A DNA stretch of 64,000 nt from JAHCHG01 sp041394845. GTDB taxonomy: Bacteria > Acidobacteriota > Blastocatellia > Pyrinomonadales > Pyrinomonadaceae. Location of the stretch: positions 496,001 to 560,000 of the forward strand of contig JAWKHL010000001.1 in NCBI GenBank assembly GCA_041394845.1, read 5' to 3'. The notes under the pieces were generated by a model. That model was not told the origin of the DNA. It ran no database searches and saw only the letters and a program-made list of their open reading frames with translations. Below are positions 29,025 to 37,170 of the stretch, piece after piece (position 1 is the first letter of the stretch; each line of letters opens with the position of its first letter). The translations under genes and the position numbers were made by a program.

Positions 29025-30896
29025 CTACTTGACCACTTCGATCTGAAGGGTTTGTTGTCCCGAGATCAAAAACTCGGCCGGCGGAAGCTCCTGTTCGGTC
29101 AGAACCGTCTGAACGGTCGGGGTAAAACCGCCGGCAGTCCGGTTGTTGTTGAGCGTCGCCAGAACCGACGGCGGCAGATTGGGCATCTCGCTGGCTCCGA
29201 TGATGGCGCCGTTGGTTACCCGGTAGGTCTGGACGTACAGCCGGTCGCTCTTTTTCAATTCGTTGATGGTTTTGACCAGTTCGCTCAGATCCTGCGGGAC
29301 GAATTGTTTGGAGGCCGAGTTCTGCTGGATCGAACCGCCGTCGCCGACCGAGATCATAACTTTTCCGCTCGGGGTGTCGGCCGGGATCAGGACCGGGATC
29401 TTTTGCGAAAAGACCCGGCCGGTGTCGGTCCGGACAAAAGCCTGGACTTCGAGCGTCTCGCCGGCCCGGACCTCCGTTTTGTTGAGCGAGATCCTTTCCA
29501 GGGTGGCCGTCTTACTGCCGTCGACCGAGGCCAGATTGACCGTGATTCCGCTGATGTCGATATTGTCGAAACGGCTCTGGAACAAAGCGTTGAGCGGGAG
29601 GGCGACCGCCAGCGATGAAAGCTGTGTCGCCTGGCTTCCGGCGAAGCGATTGGCGATGGAGATTGTTTTTTGCCCTTTCAGTTGAATCTCGCCCTCGACC
29701 TCGATGGTCGAATCGCCCATTCCTCTTTCGTTGGCGACGATGGTGTTAAAGATCCCGACGTTGAGCAAAAGGGGCGTCAGCGAATCGTCGCGGGCGATCT
29801 CGAAATTAAGGGTTTGTTTCTGGTTGCGGCTGGTGGTCAGATTGATCCTGACCGGAACCATCTTCGGAGCCTGACCGAGTTTTCCGTAAACTCCGGTGGC
29901 CCTATCCTGCGTCATACTGCCGACCATGGCTTCCGGAACCGCCATTTTAAAGGAATTGTTGATGCTCGGGACGACCGTCACGACGCTCGATTCGCTCATC
30001 GGCAGATCGGAGGTTCCGAGGCTCAGGAAAGGATGCCCGAAGGCGTAGATCTTTTCGCCGTCGCGGTAGGTTACGGTTCCGGCGGCCGCCAGAGAGTAAT
30101 CGCCGCGGGTCAGATGCATTGAAACCGAATCGCCGCCGAGGAGCGTCGTATCATCGGCTTTTTTGAGCGGGCTGATCGGGGCCGCACCGCCGACCGAGGC
30201 GACCGGCAAAAGGCCGACCGACAGAAAATCCCGTTCGAAAAATTTGAGCGTTGCCGGGCTGAAACCGTTAAAAGAGATCGGGGTTGCGATCGGCTGAAAG
30301 GTCTGTCCGGCAACGGCGGCTAAAGTCGGGGAACCCGAGGCCGCGACCATCTGATCGGTCAAAACGGAGCCTTTCGGAAAAAGCGATCTCGGCCCGGTGG
30401 CGGCCAGTTCGCTGAAGGAAAAGGAACGCGGTTCCTTGTTCTTCGATTCGAGAGGCTTGTTTTCCTGAAAGATCCCGATCATCTGGTCGATCGGGGTGAT
30501 GCCGCAGATCGGTTCTTTGGAAAAGGGAAAACTGTAGGCGATGGCGCCGACCAGTTTGCCGTCGATGTAAACCGGAGAACCGCTCATTCCGGCGAAAACC
30601 GCGGTTCTTTCGGCCGGGCCGCCGCTCAGACGTCCGACGATCATATCCTGTTTGGGGCCGATCGCACCGGGGACGATGCCGAGGATCTCGACCGAGAATT
30701 CCTCGGGTTTATCGCCGCGAAAAACCGTCCGCGCCGTTCCGCGCATCCCCTCTTTTAATTCCGAAAGGGGAAAGAACTGGGTTTTGGTCGATTTGGTGGG
30801 TTGGATTCGGGGGTCGTTTTTGGCCTGAATCTGGCTGAAAACGGTCGAACAAAGGGCGGCGATTATCAAACCGATGGCGAAAATTTTTACTCTCAT
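29025..30896 (-). CDS. Exported SpoIVB-type S55 serine protease family protein
   Basis: 623 residues with a signal peptide (IFAIGLIIAALCSTVFSQ). The N-terminal 100 residues contain the S55 entry motif LKEGMRGTARTVF and GRLSGGPAERTAVFAGMSGS, with PVYIDGKLVGAIAYSF, placing the nucleophile Ser in GMSGSPVY. A middle region with YAFGHPFLSLG continues the family. The last 200 residues are beta-rich and unassigned. In Bacillus SpoIVB cleaves a sporulation regulator; acidobacterial homologues are not sporulation proteins and their substrate is unknown. GGAAGAG lies 12 bases before the ATG. Confidence 0.8.
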   Translation of the reverse strand: MRVKIFAIGLIIAALCSTVFSQIQAKNDPRIQPTKSTKTQFFPLSELKEGMRGTARTVFRGDKPEEFSVEILGIVPGAIGPKQDMIVGRLSGGPAERTAVFAGMSGSPVYIDGKLVGAIAYSFPFSKEPICGITPIDQMIGIFQENKPLESKNKEPRSFSFSELAATGPRSLFPKGSVLTDQMVAASGSPTLAAVAGQTFQPIATPISFNGFSPATLKFFERDFLSVGLLPVASVGGAAPISPLKKADDTTLLGGDSVSMHLTRGDYSLAAAGTVTYRDGEKIYAFGHPFLSLGTSDLPMSESSVVTVVPSINNSFKMAVPEAMVGSMTQDRATGVYGKLGQAPKMVPVRINLTTSRNQKQTLNFEIARDDSLTPLLLNVGIFNTIVANERGMGDSTIEVEGEIQLKGQKTISIANRFAGSQATQLSSLAVALPLNALFQSRFDNIDISGITVNLASVDGSKTATLERISLNKTEVRAGETLEVQAFVRTDTGRVFSQKIPVLIPADTPSGKVMISVGDGGSIQQNSASKQFVPQDLSELVKTINELKKSDRLYVQTYRVTNGAIIGASEMPNLPPSVLATLNNNRTAGGFTPTVQTVLTEQELPPAEFLISGQQTLQIEVVK

Positions 30897-31061
30897 ATTT
30901 CAATTAAACTCTTCCTTTCTAACTGGCAAATATGTTACCATTTTAACCGGCTTACCGAAAGTTCTTTTTTTCAAGGACCGAACTTTAAGACTCTCGAAAT
31001 TTAATTCAAGTTGTATTTTCTTTCCCTTCATAAAAGGGAGGATTTCCCTATTCCTAAAACT

Positions 31062-32024
31062 ATGGCAAAAACCAAACGTCTTTTTAAAAGTTTTTTTCGA
31101 CTTTTATTGCCCGTCGCTATTTTAATTCTGCTGGCCGTCGTCGGAGCCTCGGTCTTTTTCGTCCATAAGGTGGCCCATCCGTCTTCGACGGCCTATCTGG
31201 TAACGCCGGAAAAATACGGCCGACTGAGCACCCGCGGCGCCCGCATCACCGATGAAAGCTGGATCAACCACGACGGTTCCAACGCCCGCGGTTGGCTCCT
31301 CCGGGGGGCTGAGGGAATGCCGGCCGTCATCCTGCTCCATCGTTACGGGGCGGACCGGTCGCACGTTCTGGATCTCGGGGTCAAGATCAACGAATCGACC
31401 AACTTTACCATTCTGATGCCCGATCTTCGCGGCCACGGTCCGGACCCGCCCGTCCGCTACACCTCCTTCGGCGGTTGCGAGACCGAAGATGCGGTCGCCG
31501 CCATCGAATATCTGCGGGGGTTGAAAACCGAAAACCAAACCAGTCTGGTCGGAGAAAGCATCGGATTTTACGGGGTCGGATTGGGGGCTTTGACCGCTTT
31601 GAGGACCGCATCTCAGGACAAAAACGTAAAGGCTCTGGTGCTCGATTCGGTCCCGCAAGATTCCGATCAGATCCTCGGTTCGGCGGTTGAAAAGCGTTTC
31701 CCGTTTGCCATCGGTCTGACCTCGAAACTGGCCTCGCTCGGAACCTATCTCTATTACTACGACAATTGTTACAACCGGGATTCGGCCTGCGATCTGGCCC
31801 AAACCATCGAAAACAGAAACGTTCTCCTGCTGGCCGGAACGGACGTTCCGCAGTTGCAGGAAACGACCGAGAAACTGAGCCGCTGTTTTGCCGGTCAAAC
31901 GGTGATCGAAACCAAACTCGATTTCAATCCCTCGGGCTATAATCTGACCAATGCCTCGATCGAACAGTTGAACATCTACGATCAGAGGGTGATCGAGTTT
32001 TTCAGCCGGGCGCTCCGCAACTAA
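31062..32024 (+). CDS. Membrane-anchored alpha/beta-hydrolase-like protein lacking the nucleophile serine
   Basis: 320 residues: one N-terminal membrane helix (LLLPVAILILLAVVGASVFF), then an alpha/beta-hydrolase domain (GMPAVILLHRYGADRSHVL, FTILMPDLRGHG). At the nucleophile elbow, where G-x-S-x-G is expected, the sequence is YGVGLGALTAL, so Ser is replaced by Gly. The late acid and His positions are also unclear. It may be a non-catalytic member or use another mechanism. The start at 31062 (MAKTKRLF) is preferred over the longer reading at 31011. Confidence 0.7.
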   Translation: MAKTKRLFKSFFRLLLPVAILILLAVVGASVFFVHKVAHPSSTAYLVTPEKYGRLSTRGARITDESWINHDGSNARGWLLRGAEGMPAVILLHRYGADRSHVLDLGVKINESTNFTILMPDLRGHGPDPPVRYTSFGGCETEDAVAAIEYLRGLKTENQTSLVGESIGFYGVGLGALTALRTASQDKNVKALVLDSVPQDSDQILGSAVEKRFPFAIGLTSKLASLGTYLYYYDNCYNRDSACDLAQTIENRNVLLLAGTDVPQLQETTEKLSRCFAGQTVIETKLDFNPSGYNLTNASIEQLNIYDQRVIEFFSRALRN

Positions 32025-32038
32025 TTTTTTAAGATATT

Positions 32039-32486
32039 GTAACTGATTAGGTAGGCAACTGGTAAAAGTTTAAAGGTGAAAATATTGGTAGTGATCAAAA
32101 GTAATGCTGAGTAAAATCTAATTGCTCCAACGGAGCATCTGAAAATAGCCCGGCGATTGATCGCCGGGGTTATGCAACCGATGATGTCGTCAAGTCCTGA
32201 AGGGACAGTCTCGAATTTGCCAAATTCACATTTATCTTTCGTCCTTTCAGGACTATGGATCTGAGAGAGAACCTGTACCCGGCGATCAATCGCCGGGCCA
32301 TTACGACAAGAGTCCCTGCGGGACATTCATTTGTCAGCATTACTTTTGATCACTACCAAAATGTTTAATAGTGAAAATGTTTTTTGGTTGATTCGAAAAT
32401 GAAATTCTCCTTTTAGTCCACAACTATCTCGGAGTCGTTGAAGACCTTTTCACCTTTAAACTTTCACCCCTGACCTAATCAATTAC
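32039..32486. repeat. Family A palindrome arms enclosing an inserted miniature element
   Basis: The left arm 32039-32083 and the inverted right arm 32444-32486 share TGATTAGGT and GTTTAAAGGTGAAAA. Between them lies the element at 32085-32359 plus about 80 unassigned bases. The arms abut the stop of the hydrolase-like gene (32024) and lie 16 bases from the next stop (32502), so the whole intergenic region is repeat-derived. Confidence 0.65.
32085..32359. mobile_element. Miniature element with 26-bp perfect terminal inverted repeats, copy 1
   Basis: The ends 32085-32110 and 32334-32359 are exact inverted copies (core GTGATCAAAAGTAATG). Inside are several small hairpins: TGCTCCAACGGAGCA, CCCGGCGATTGATCGCCGGG, GTCCTGAAGGGAC, GTCCTTTCAGGAC, CCCGGCGATCAATCGCCGGG and GTCCCTGCGGGAC. 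No ORF. A shorter copy is at 36895-37038. Looks like a non-autonomous (MITE-like) element or a REP cluster mobilised as a unit. Confidence 0.7.
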
Positions 32487-32501
32487 AAAATATTATAAGG
32501 A

Positions 32502-33200
32502 TTAAAGATCCAGTTTTTTGGGACTGTGACCGTTGGTTTTGGCGATCTCGCTTATTTCGGCGCTTTCCTCCATCTTCTCCACCGCCTTATTGAGAATATC
32601 CTCCAGACGTTCGAGTCTTTCCAGAGTTGAGCGCGTTTTCAGCAGATCATATTTGAGGTCGGTTTCCAGATTAAACGCCGCCGTTACCAGAAAAGAAAGA
32701 GGCTGGGGATCGGCCTGCGGAATTTCGGGAAAGGCTCCGCGTTCGCCGCTCAGTTTGTGGGCCGCCCGCGCCACCCGGGTAAAAAGCGCAAAGACCCGGT
32801 CCGCCACGGGGCGCAAGATCGTTTCGTCCTCCGGATTGTCCTCAAAAAATTCGACGTCGCCGACCAGATAAGGTTCGCCCGCGTCGATGTAATCGATCAG
32901 GTGAAAACGGACGATGCCGATGGTCAGGATATTTGAACGCCCGTCGGGAAGTTCCTGCACTTCGCGGATCTCGGCCGCGCAACCGATCGAACCGGTGTCG
33001 GGTTTGTCGATGAAGGTTTCCTTCGGCTCGAAGTAGGTCAGCCCGAAGATGTTCTTGCTCATCCCGACATCCTTGAGCATCTGCCGGTAACGGGGTTCGA
33101 AGATATGAAGCGGCATCAACTCGTTGGGCAACAGGACGACCGGGAGCGGAAACAAGGGCAGATGTTTGATTCCCTTTACTTTTTCTAGTGCTTCTGACAT
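32502..33200 (-). CDS. LON substrate-binding-domain protein without protease or ATPase
   Basis: 232 residues, all within the Lon N-terminal (PUA-like) domain. HLPLFPLPVVLLPNELMPLH and IFEPRYRQMLKDV form the entry motif, then GCAAEIREVQELPDGRSNIL and IVRFHLIDYIDAGEPYLVGD. The C-terminal helical bundle (DLLKTRSTLERLERLEDIL) corresponds to the coiled region that normally precedes the AAA+ module, which is absent. Likely a cytoplasmic substrate-recognition or regulatory protein. Function unproven for this stand-alone family. Confidence 0.85.
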   Translation of the reverse strand: MSEALEKVKGIKHLPLFPLPVVLLPNELMPLHIFEPRYRQMLKDVGMSKNIFGLTYFEPKETFIDKPDTGSIGCAAEIREVQELPDGRSNILTIGIVRFHLIDYIDAGEPYLVGDVEFFEDNPEDETILRPVADRVFALFTRVARAAHKLSGERGAFPEIPQADPQPLSFLVTAAFNLETDLKYDLLKTRSTLERLERLEDILNKAVEKMEESAEISEIAKTNGHSPKKLDL

Positions 33201-33277
33201 AAGTTTTTTTTCCGAGAATGGGGGAGGTCAATCGTTTGATTAATGGCCAACGACAAAAATAGAGTTCTCCGATCTCC

Positions 33278-34531
33278 CTAAACAATTTTCAAACCGATGA
33301 AATCGGCAATTTTCTCCGGCGGTTCTTCTCCCAGAGCCATTCTTTTTGCGCCGACGATGGCGTCGGCCATCTCGTCGACACGGGTTTTGTAACGGTTGTC
33401 GCGGATGATCAGATCCTCGACCACCCGGCGTTCGAGCTGTTCCCGGGAAATGTCCTCTTCGGCGTCGACCGCCACGGCGTAATCGACCGGAGCGGTGTGG
33501 TTTTTGATCCGGACGTGAAGAGCGCCGGTGGCCTCCCGCGCCAGATCCCTGATTTTTTGGATCTCCAGTTCCGAATTGGGAAAGCCGAGATGCCCGCGCA
33601 AAGTGATCTCGATGATCGGCCGGGAAGAATCGGTCCTCTCGTCAAATGACCGGCCTTCGAGTTTCACCTTTTCCAGAACCCGTTCGGTGATCTCAGACGG
33701 GGCGGAATAACCGTTCACTTCAAAACCAAGGCGCTGAAAAGGTCTTTGAGTATAATCGCGCAGATGGCGGGCCGAAACTTCGAGGTTTTCGCCCACCTCG
33801 ACCAGCCAGGCTCCGCGGGTTTCACGGTATTCGTCGATCTTGGTTATTTCCAGAGAACCCGGATTAAATGCCCAGTTGTCTATATCATAGCATTTGTGGG
33901 TGTGGCCGAGCCCGACATATTCGGTGACGGATTTGAGTTCCTTCAGGTTGGCCAGCGATAAGGCCGGGATCGGATGCGTCTGGTGGCCTTCGACGTCGGT
34001 GTGCAGAAGCAGGATGTGAAATGCTTCGGGGCGACGGTTTTCGCGGATCGCCTCGGTCAGCATCGGGATCGCCCAGTTGGCCGAGGCGCCGAACCAGTCG
34101 GACCCGAAGATCCGCGCCTTTCCGATGTCGATGAATCCGCCCTCGCCCGTCTCATCGTCCCAGGGCGTGTAGATGAATTTCCCCTCGTGGTTTTTCGGTT
34201 CCAGCAGGTATAACAGGTTCCAGTTTGAAAGCGACCGGAGCCAGCTGTATTCGCTGTCGTTATGTTTCTGGTCGTGATTTCCTTCGATCGAAACCACCGG
34301 AATTCCGGCATCTTTCAAGAGACTCAGACCGGCAAAAGCGTAGTTCATCGTTTCCGGCGGGACGTTGCGTTTGTGAAAGAAATCGCCGCACATCAGGACG
34401 AAATCGACCTTTTCCCCGATGGCGTATTTATTGATGACGTCGATCCAGGCGTCGAAAAAATCGCGCGGGCTTTCCGGCAATTGATAACGCGTACAGCCCA
34501 GATGGACGTCGGAAATATGAAGGAATTTCAT
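33278..34531 (-). CDS. SbcD/Mre11-like DNA repair exonuclease
   Basis: Calcineurin-like metallophosphoesterase. From the ATG at 34531 (MKFLHISDVHLGCTRYQLPE) it has 417 residues; the longer frame to 34690 adds a basic tail not seen in the family. Metal-binding blocks are DVHLG near 9, LMCGDFFHKRN near 55, VVSIEGNHD near 90, ILLLHTDVEGHQ near 180 and GLGHTHK near 215. A capping domain (EKVKLEGRSFDERTDSSRPI and on) follows. No SbcC/Rad50 partner is adjacent. It could act alone or with a distant SbcC. Confidence 0.8.
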   Translation of the reverse strand: MKFLHISDVHLGCTRYQLPESPRDFFDAWIDVINKYAIGEKVDFVLMCGDFFHKRNVPPETMNYAFAGLSLLKDAGIPVVSIEGNHDQKHNDSEYSWLRSLSNWNLLYLLEPKNHEGKFIYTPWDDETGEGGFIDIGKARIFGSDWFGASANWAIPMLTEAIRENRRPEAFHILLLHTDVEGHQTHPIPALSLANLKELKSVTEYVGLGHTHKCYDIDNWAFNPGSLEITKIDEYRETRGAWLVEVGENLEVSARHLRDYTQRPFQRLGFEVNGYSAPSEITERVLEKVKLEGRSFDERTDSSRPIIEITLRGHLGFPNSELEIQKIRDLAREATGALHVRIKNHTAPVDYAVAVDAEEDISREQLERRVVEDLIIRDNRYKTRVDEMADAIVGAKRMALGEEPPEKIADFIGLKIV

Positions 34532-34722
34532 GTTTCCGATTATAACAGAAAGATCGGGTTTGACCACGGGAGCGCCGGAGCGTTTTTCCGGTCGGAAAAG
34601 CAAAAAGAAAAGGAGTCCGCGGTTTCGGCAAACCGGGCGGAAAATCAAAAACGCCGGTTTCAGATCCGGAATTCGGCCCGGAACTCTCAACGCCCGCGAG
34701 GCTTTGTGGTAAATTACCCTTT

Positions 34723-35532
34723 ATGAATAAAGTGATATTGATAACCGGGGCTTCGAGCGGGATCGGAAAAGAGACCGCCAAATTGTTTCAGGCCAAGAAC
34801 TGGAAGGTGGCCGCCACAATGCGGAAGCCGGAAAAGTCAGCCGATCTCCAGCATATCGTCGATGTCGAATGTTTCCGCCTTGACGTAACGGAACCCGATT
34901 CGATCCGAAGCGCCATCGAAGGTGCGGTGGAGAAATTCGGTGGGATCGATGCGGTGGTCAATAACGCCGGTTTCGCTGTCGTCGGTCCGTTCGAAGCGGC
35001 CACTCCGGAACAGATCGAAAAACAGTTTCAAACCAACGTTTTCGGCCTGATGAACGTCTGCCGCGAGATCCTTCCGCTGTTCCGCGAGCAAAAGCGGGGG
35101 ACGATCGTCAATGTCGCCTCGGTCGGAGGTCGGCTGACATTTCCCCTCTACAGCATCTATCACGCCACCAAATGGGCGGTCGAGGGGTTTTCCGAATCGC
35201 TTCAGTACGAGCTGGAAAAGTTCAACATCCGCGTCAGGATCATCGAACCCGGCCCGATCAAAACCGATTTTTACGATCGTTCCCAGATGATGGCGGAAAA
35301 GGAAGAATTGAGGGCTTACGAGACCTTCATCGAGAGGGTTCTGCCGAATCTGCAAAAGGCCGGAGAAGATGCCCCCGACGGTTCGATCGTCGCCCAGACC
35401 ATCTACCGGGCGGTAACGGACGATTCAAAGAAACTTCGTTATCCGGTAAACACCAAAGGAATGCTTCTGGCCCGGCGGTTTTTGCCCGATTCTCTGTTTT
35501 CCAGAGTGATCAAAACCGCGCTCATCAAATAA
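34723..35532 (+). CDS. Short-chain dehydrogenase/reductase
   Basis: 269 residues. ITGASSGIGKETA at the start, RLDVTEPDSIRSA (Asp contacting adenine), VNNAGFAVVGPFE, catalytic Ser in NVASVGGRLTF, YSIYHATKWAVEGFSESL (Tyr/Lys), and EPGPIKTDFYDRS. The unusually long C-terminal part (LPNLQKAGEDAPDGSIVA and on) resembles the SDR subgroup acting on bulky lipophilic substrates such as 17-beta-hydroxysteroid-like compounds; the specific substrate is unknown. There is no ribosome-binding site at the ATG. The gene end overlaps the Rhs remnant on the other strand. Confidence 0.82.
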   Translation: MNKVILITGASSGIGKETAKLFQAKNWKVAATMRKPEKSADLQHIVDVECFRLDVTEPDSIRSAIEGAVEKFGGIDAVVNNAGFAVVGPFEAATPEQIEKQFQTNVFGLMNVCREILPLFREQKRGTIVNVASVGGRLTFPLYSIYHATKWAVEGFSESLQYELEKFNIRVRIIEPGPIKTDFYDRSQMMAEKEELRAYETFIERVLPNLQKAGEDAPDGSIVAQTIYRAVTDDSKKLRYPVNTKGMLLARRFLPDSLFSRVIKTALIK

Positions 35533-35809
35533 AACAAGGTATTTCGGTCGGTTCATAAAATCTCGCCCGGTAATAATGCAGTTTTGTAAATGAATCGTAT
35601 TCCCGGCCGGTGAACTGATAACGGGTGTTGAGATTACCCGTCGCATTGCCGTAGGAATCGTAGCTGGCCGAGGATGTGAGGTTTCCTGAATTGTCAGCTA
35701 AACCATTTGTACTTCCTAGATGATCGGCCAGAAAGTAGTTTTTACTTGATCCGGTTTGAACGCTTAATTTATTGTCAATCCCGGGTCCGTTGACATATTT
35801 GGTAGTATT
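35525..35809 (-). pseudogene. Rhs core fragment (minus strand)
   Basis: Reading minus from about 35809 gives KYVNGPGIDNKLSVQTGSSK, YFLADHLGSTNGLADNSGNL, YDSYGNATGN, RYQFTGREYDSFTKLHYYRA and RFYEP, then diverges and stops at TGA (35525-35527). This is the Rhs-associated core (compare DHLGSTN, FTGREYD, YYRARYYDP), truncated at both ends: no YD repeats upstream and no DPLGL/tip downstream. Sequence-wise it is a different Rhs lineage from the one at 6605-9018. It has lost function. Confidence 0.8.
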
Positions 35810-35830
35810 TTAAAAACACTCAAACGAACT

Positions 35831-36064
35831 TCATTTTTGGAACTTTTCTAGCACTTTTTTGACTTTTTCCCATATTAAATTTACTGATGAAAACAGAAAA
35901 AGTAATATCAGCGGGATAAACAAAATAAGGAGGACTCCTAGAAAGAGTAATTGCCCTAACTCCATCATCCAATTACTCTTTTGAAAATAGCCATAAGTCC
36001 AAGTTGATACTGATATGAACAAACCTATAATCCCAATCGTTAAAATGATTTTTTCAAATTTCAT
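35831..36064 (-). CDS. Small two-helix membrane protein, possible immunity partner
   Basis: 77 residues from MKFEKIILTIGIIG, with two membrane helices (IILTIGIIGLFISVSTWTYG and LFLGVLLILFIPLILLFLF) and a basic C-terminus. Its ATG overlaps the stop of the upstream gene (ATGA), implying translational coupling. The upstream gene looks like a toxin fragment, so an immunity role is possible, though a nuclease toxin would normally need a soluble immunity protein, which argues against a simple pairing. AT-rich, like the island at 6.6-10 kb. Confidence 0.5.
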   Translation of the reverse strand: MKFEKIILTIGIIGLFISVSTWTYGYFQKSNWMMELGQLLFLGVLLILFIPLILLFLFSSVNLIWEKVKKVLEKFQK

Positions 36065-36261
36065 TTGCAACCACACCTCGTTTCCGTCATCCGAGTAACA
36101 CCTAAACCAATTGGAGTTACCATTGCATCAATATCATATCCGACGAGTTGATTTGTGTTTGGTGGTTCACGATAACGTCTTAAAAATTCTTCTTTCGTTA
36201 TTTTACTATCCGTATAAGCTTTATAAAGGTGGCGATATTCGTTGCTTGGTGTATGCTCCAT
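36061..36261 (-). CDS. Fragment resembling a GH-E-type HNH/EndoVII nuclease toxin
   Basis: 66 residues from MEHTPSNEYRHLYKAYTDSK. The same frame is open upstream to about 36351 without a start and reads KSRSRNGQWDMEHTPSNEYR across the ATG. The motif NGxWDMxHxPxxEY followed by ITKEEFLRRYREPPN parallels the GH-E toxin domain (WDMGHxPGxEY...EEFLxxYxxPxNY). The first His-preceding Gly is Glu here (MEH), and the usual NRSHxxE end is missing, so it is probably a degenerate or very divergent tip. It lies upstream of the Rhs fragment on the same strand, repeating the tip/partner/core order seen at 6605-9018. Confidence 0.4.
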   Translation of the reverse strand: MEHTPSNEYRHLYKAYTDSKITKEEFLRRYREPPNTNQLVGYDIDAMVTPIGLGVTRMTETRCGCK

Positions 36262-36397
36262 GTCCCATTGGCCATTTCTTGATCTGGATTTGTTAAAAAC
36301 CCGGTTTTGAGATACATTGATCGGAAAAAAGTTTTGATTTGAAAATCGGGTTTAACGCCGGAAACCGTCGGGTTCGTTTTTTCTTGGAGAGTAAATT

Positions 36398-36865
36398 ATG
36401 AAAAATTTTTTGTTTTTGACCGCATTTCTTTTGTTGGCATTTGTCCAGATGAACCTCGCCCAGGATTTCAAATCGGATGCCGATCTGCGAAAGGACACGG
36501 AGGCCAGTCTTCAGGGAAACTGGAGGACGACGAGAGCGGTGCGGGACGGACAGGAGGTTCGGATCGAAGGACAATTCGTCGCTTCGGAGATAGAATTTTC
36601 CGGCGGGAAGTTCATAACCCGCGCCGGGGGCAAGGAGTTTTTCGGCAGTTACACCTTTGACCCCAAGCAGAACCCGATGTGGATCACTCTTGAGTATGAC
36701 CGGAACACCGGCCAGCCGTGGCAGGGAACGACCTTGCGCGGGGTTTTCAAGGTCGAAGGGAATAAACTGACGATCGTTACCAACGTTCAGAAACGGCCGA
36801 CCGAGCTTTCAAGTCAGAAAAACAGCCTTAATTTTTTGATGGAATTTGAGCGGGGAAAGAATTGA
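36398..36865 (+). CDS. Exported TIGR03067-type protein
   Basis: 155 residues with a signal peptide (FLFLTAFLLLAFVQMNLAQ). Family pattern: LQGNWRTTRAVRDGQEV, FSGGKFITRAGG, GSYTFDPKQNPMWITLE, GTTLRGVFKVEGNKLTI and a RPTELSSQKNSL tail. These small domains of unknown function are abundant in Acidobacteriota and Planctomycetes. GGAGAG 5-10 bases before the ATG. Followed by a miniature element, so probably monocistronic. Confidence 0.75.
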   Translation: MKNFLFLTAFLLLAFVQMNLAQDFKSDADLRKDTEASLQGNWRTTRAVRDGQEVRIEGQFVASEIEFSGGKFITRAGGKEFFGSYTFDPKQNPMWITLEYDRNTGQPWQGTTLRGVFKVEGNKLTIVTNVQKRPTELSSQKNSLNFLMEFERGKN

Positions 36866-36894
36866 ACCCCGGCTTAAAGAGCCTTTAAAAAAAC

Positions 36895-37038
36895 GGTTGT
36901 GATCAAAAGTAATGCTGAGCAAAATCTAATTGCTCCAACAGAGCGTCTGAAAATAGCCCGGCGATCAATCGCCGGGCTATTACGACAAGAGTCCCTGCGG
37001 GACATTCATTTGTCAGCATTACTTTTGATCACTACCAA
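36895..37038. mobile_element. Miniature element with terminal inverted repeats, copy 2 (short form)
   Basis: The ends GTGATCAAAAGTAATGCTGA (36899-36918) and its inverse (37013-37032) match copy 1 at 32085-32359. The interior keeps the GCTCCAACAGAGC, GCCCGGCGATCAATCGCCGG and GTCCCTGCGGGAC hairpins. Relative to copy 1 it lacks about 130 bases between the two CCCGGCGAT palindromes, as if they had recombined. The rest of the 36866-37170 gap shows no gene. Confidence 0.7.
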
Positions 37039-37170
37039 AAAAACTAATTTCACGAGATCAAATGCCAACTGACAAGAGCGGCTTTCTCTTTTTTAGGTGC
37101 GGAGCCCAGATAATTCAGCTAAATTCCTAAAATTGCCAACCGAATATTTTTGCCTTTTTTTGAACCGGAT

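Noticed and set aside
36040..36420. A CRISPR array or tRNA in the accessory gaps.
   Set aside because: I looked for regularly spaced direct repeats and for cloverleaf signatures (GTTCGA.TC loops) throughout the gaps; none met the spacing or structure required.
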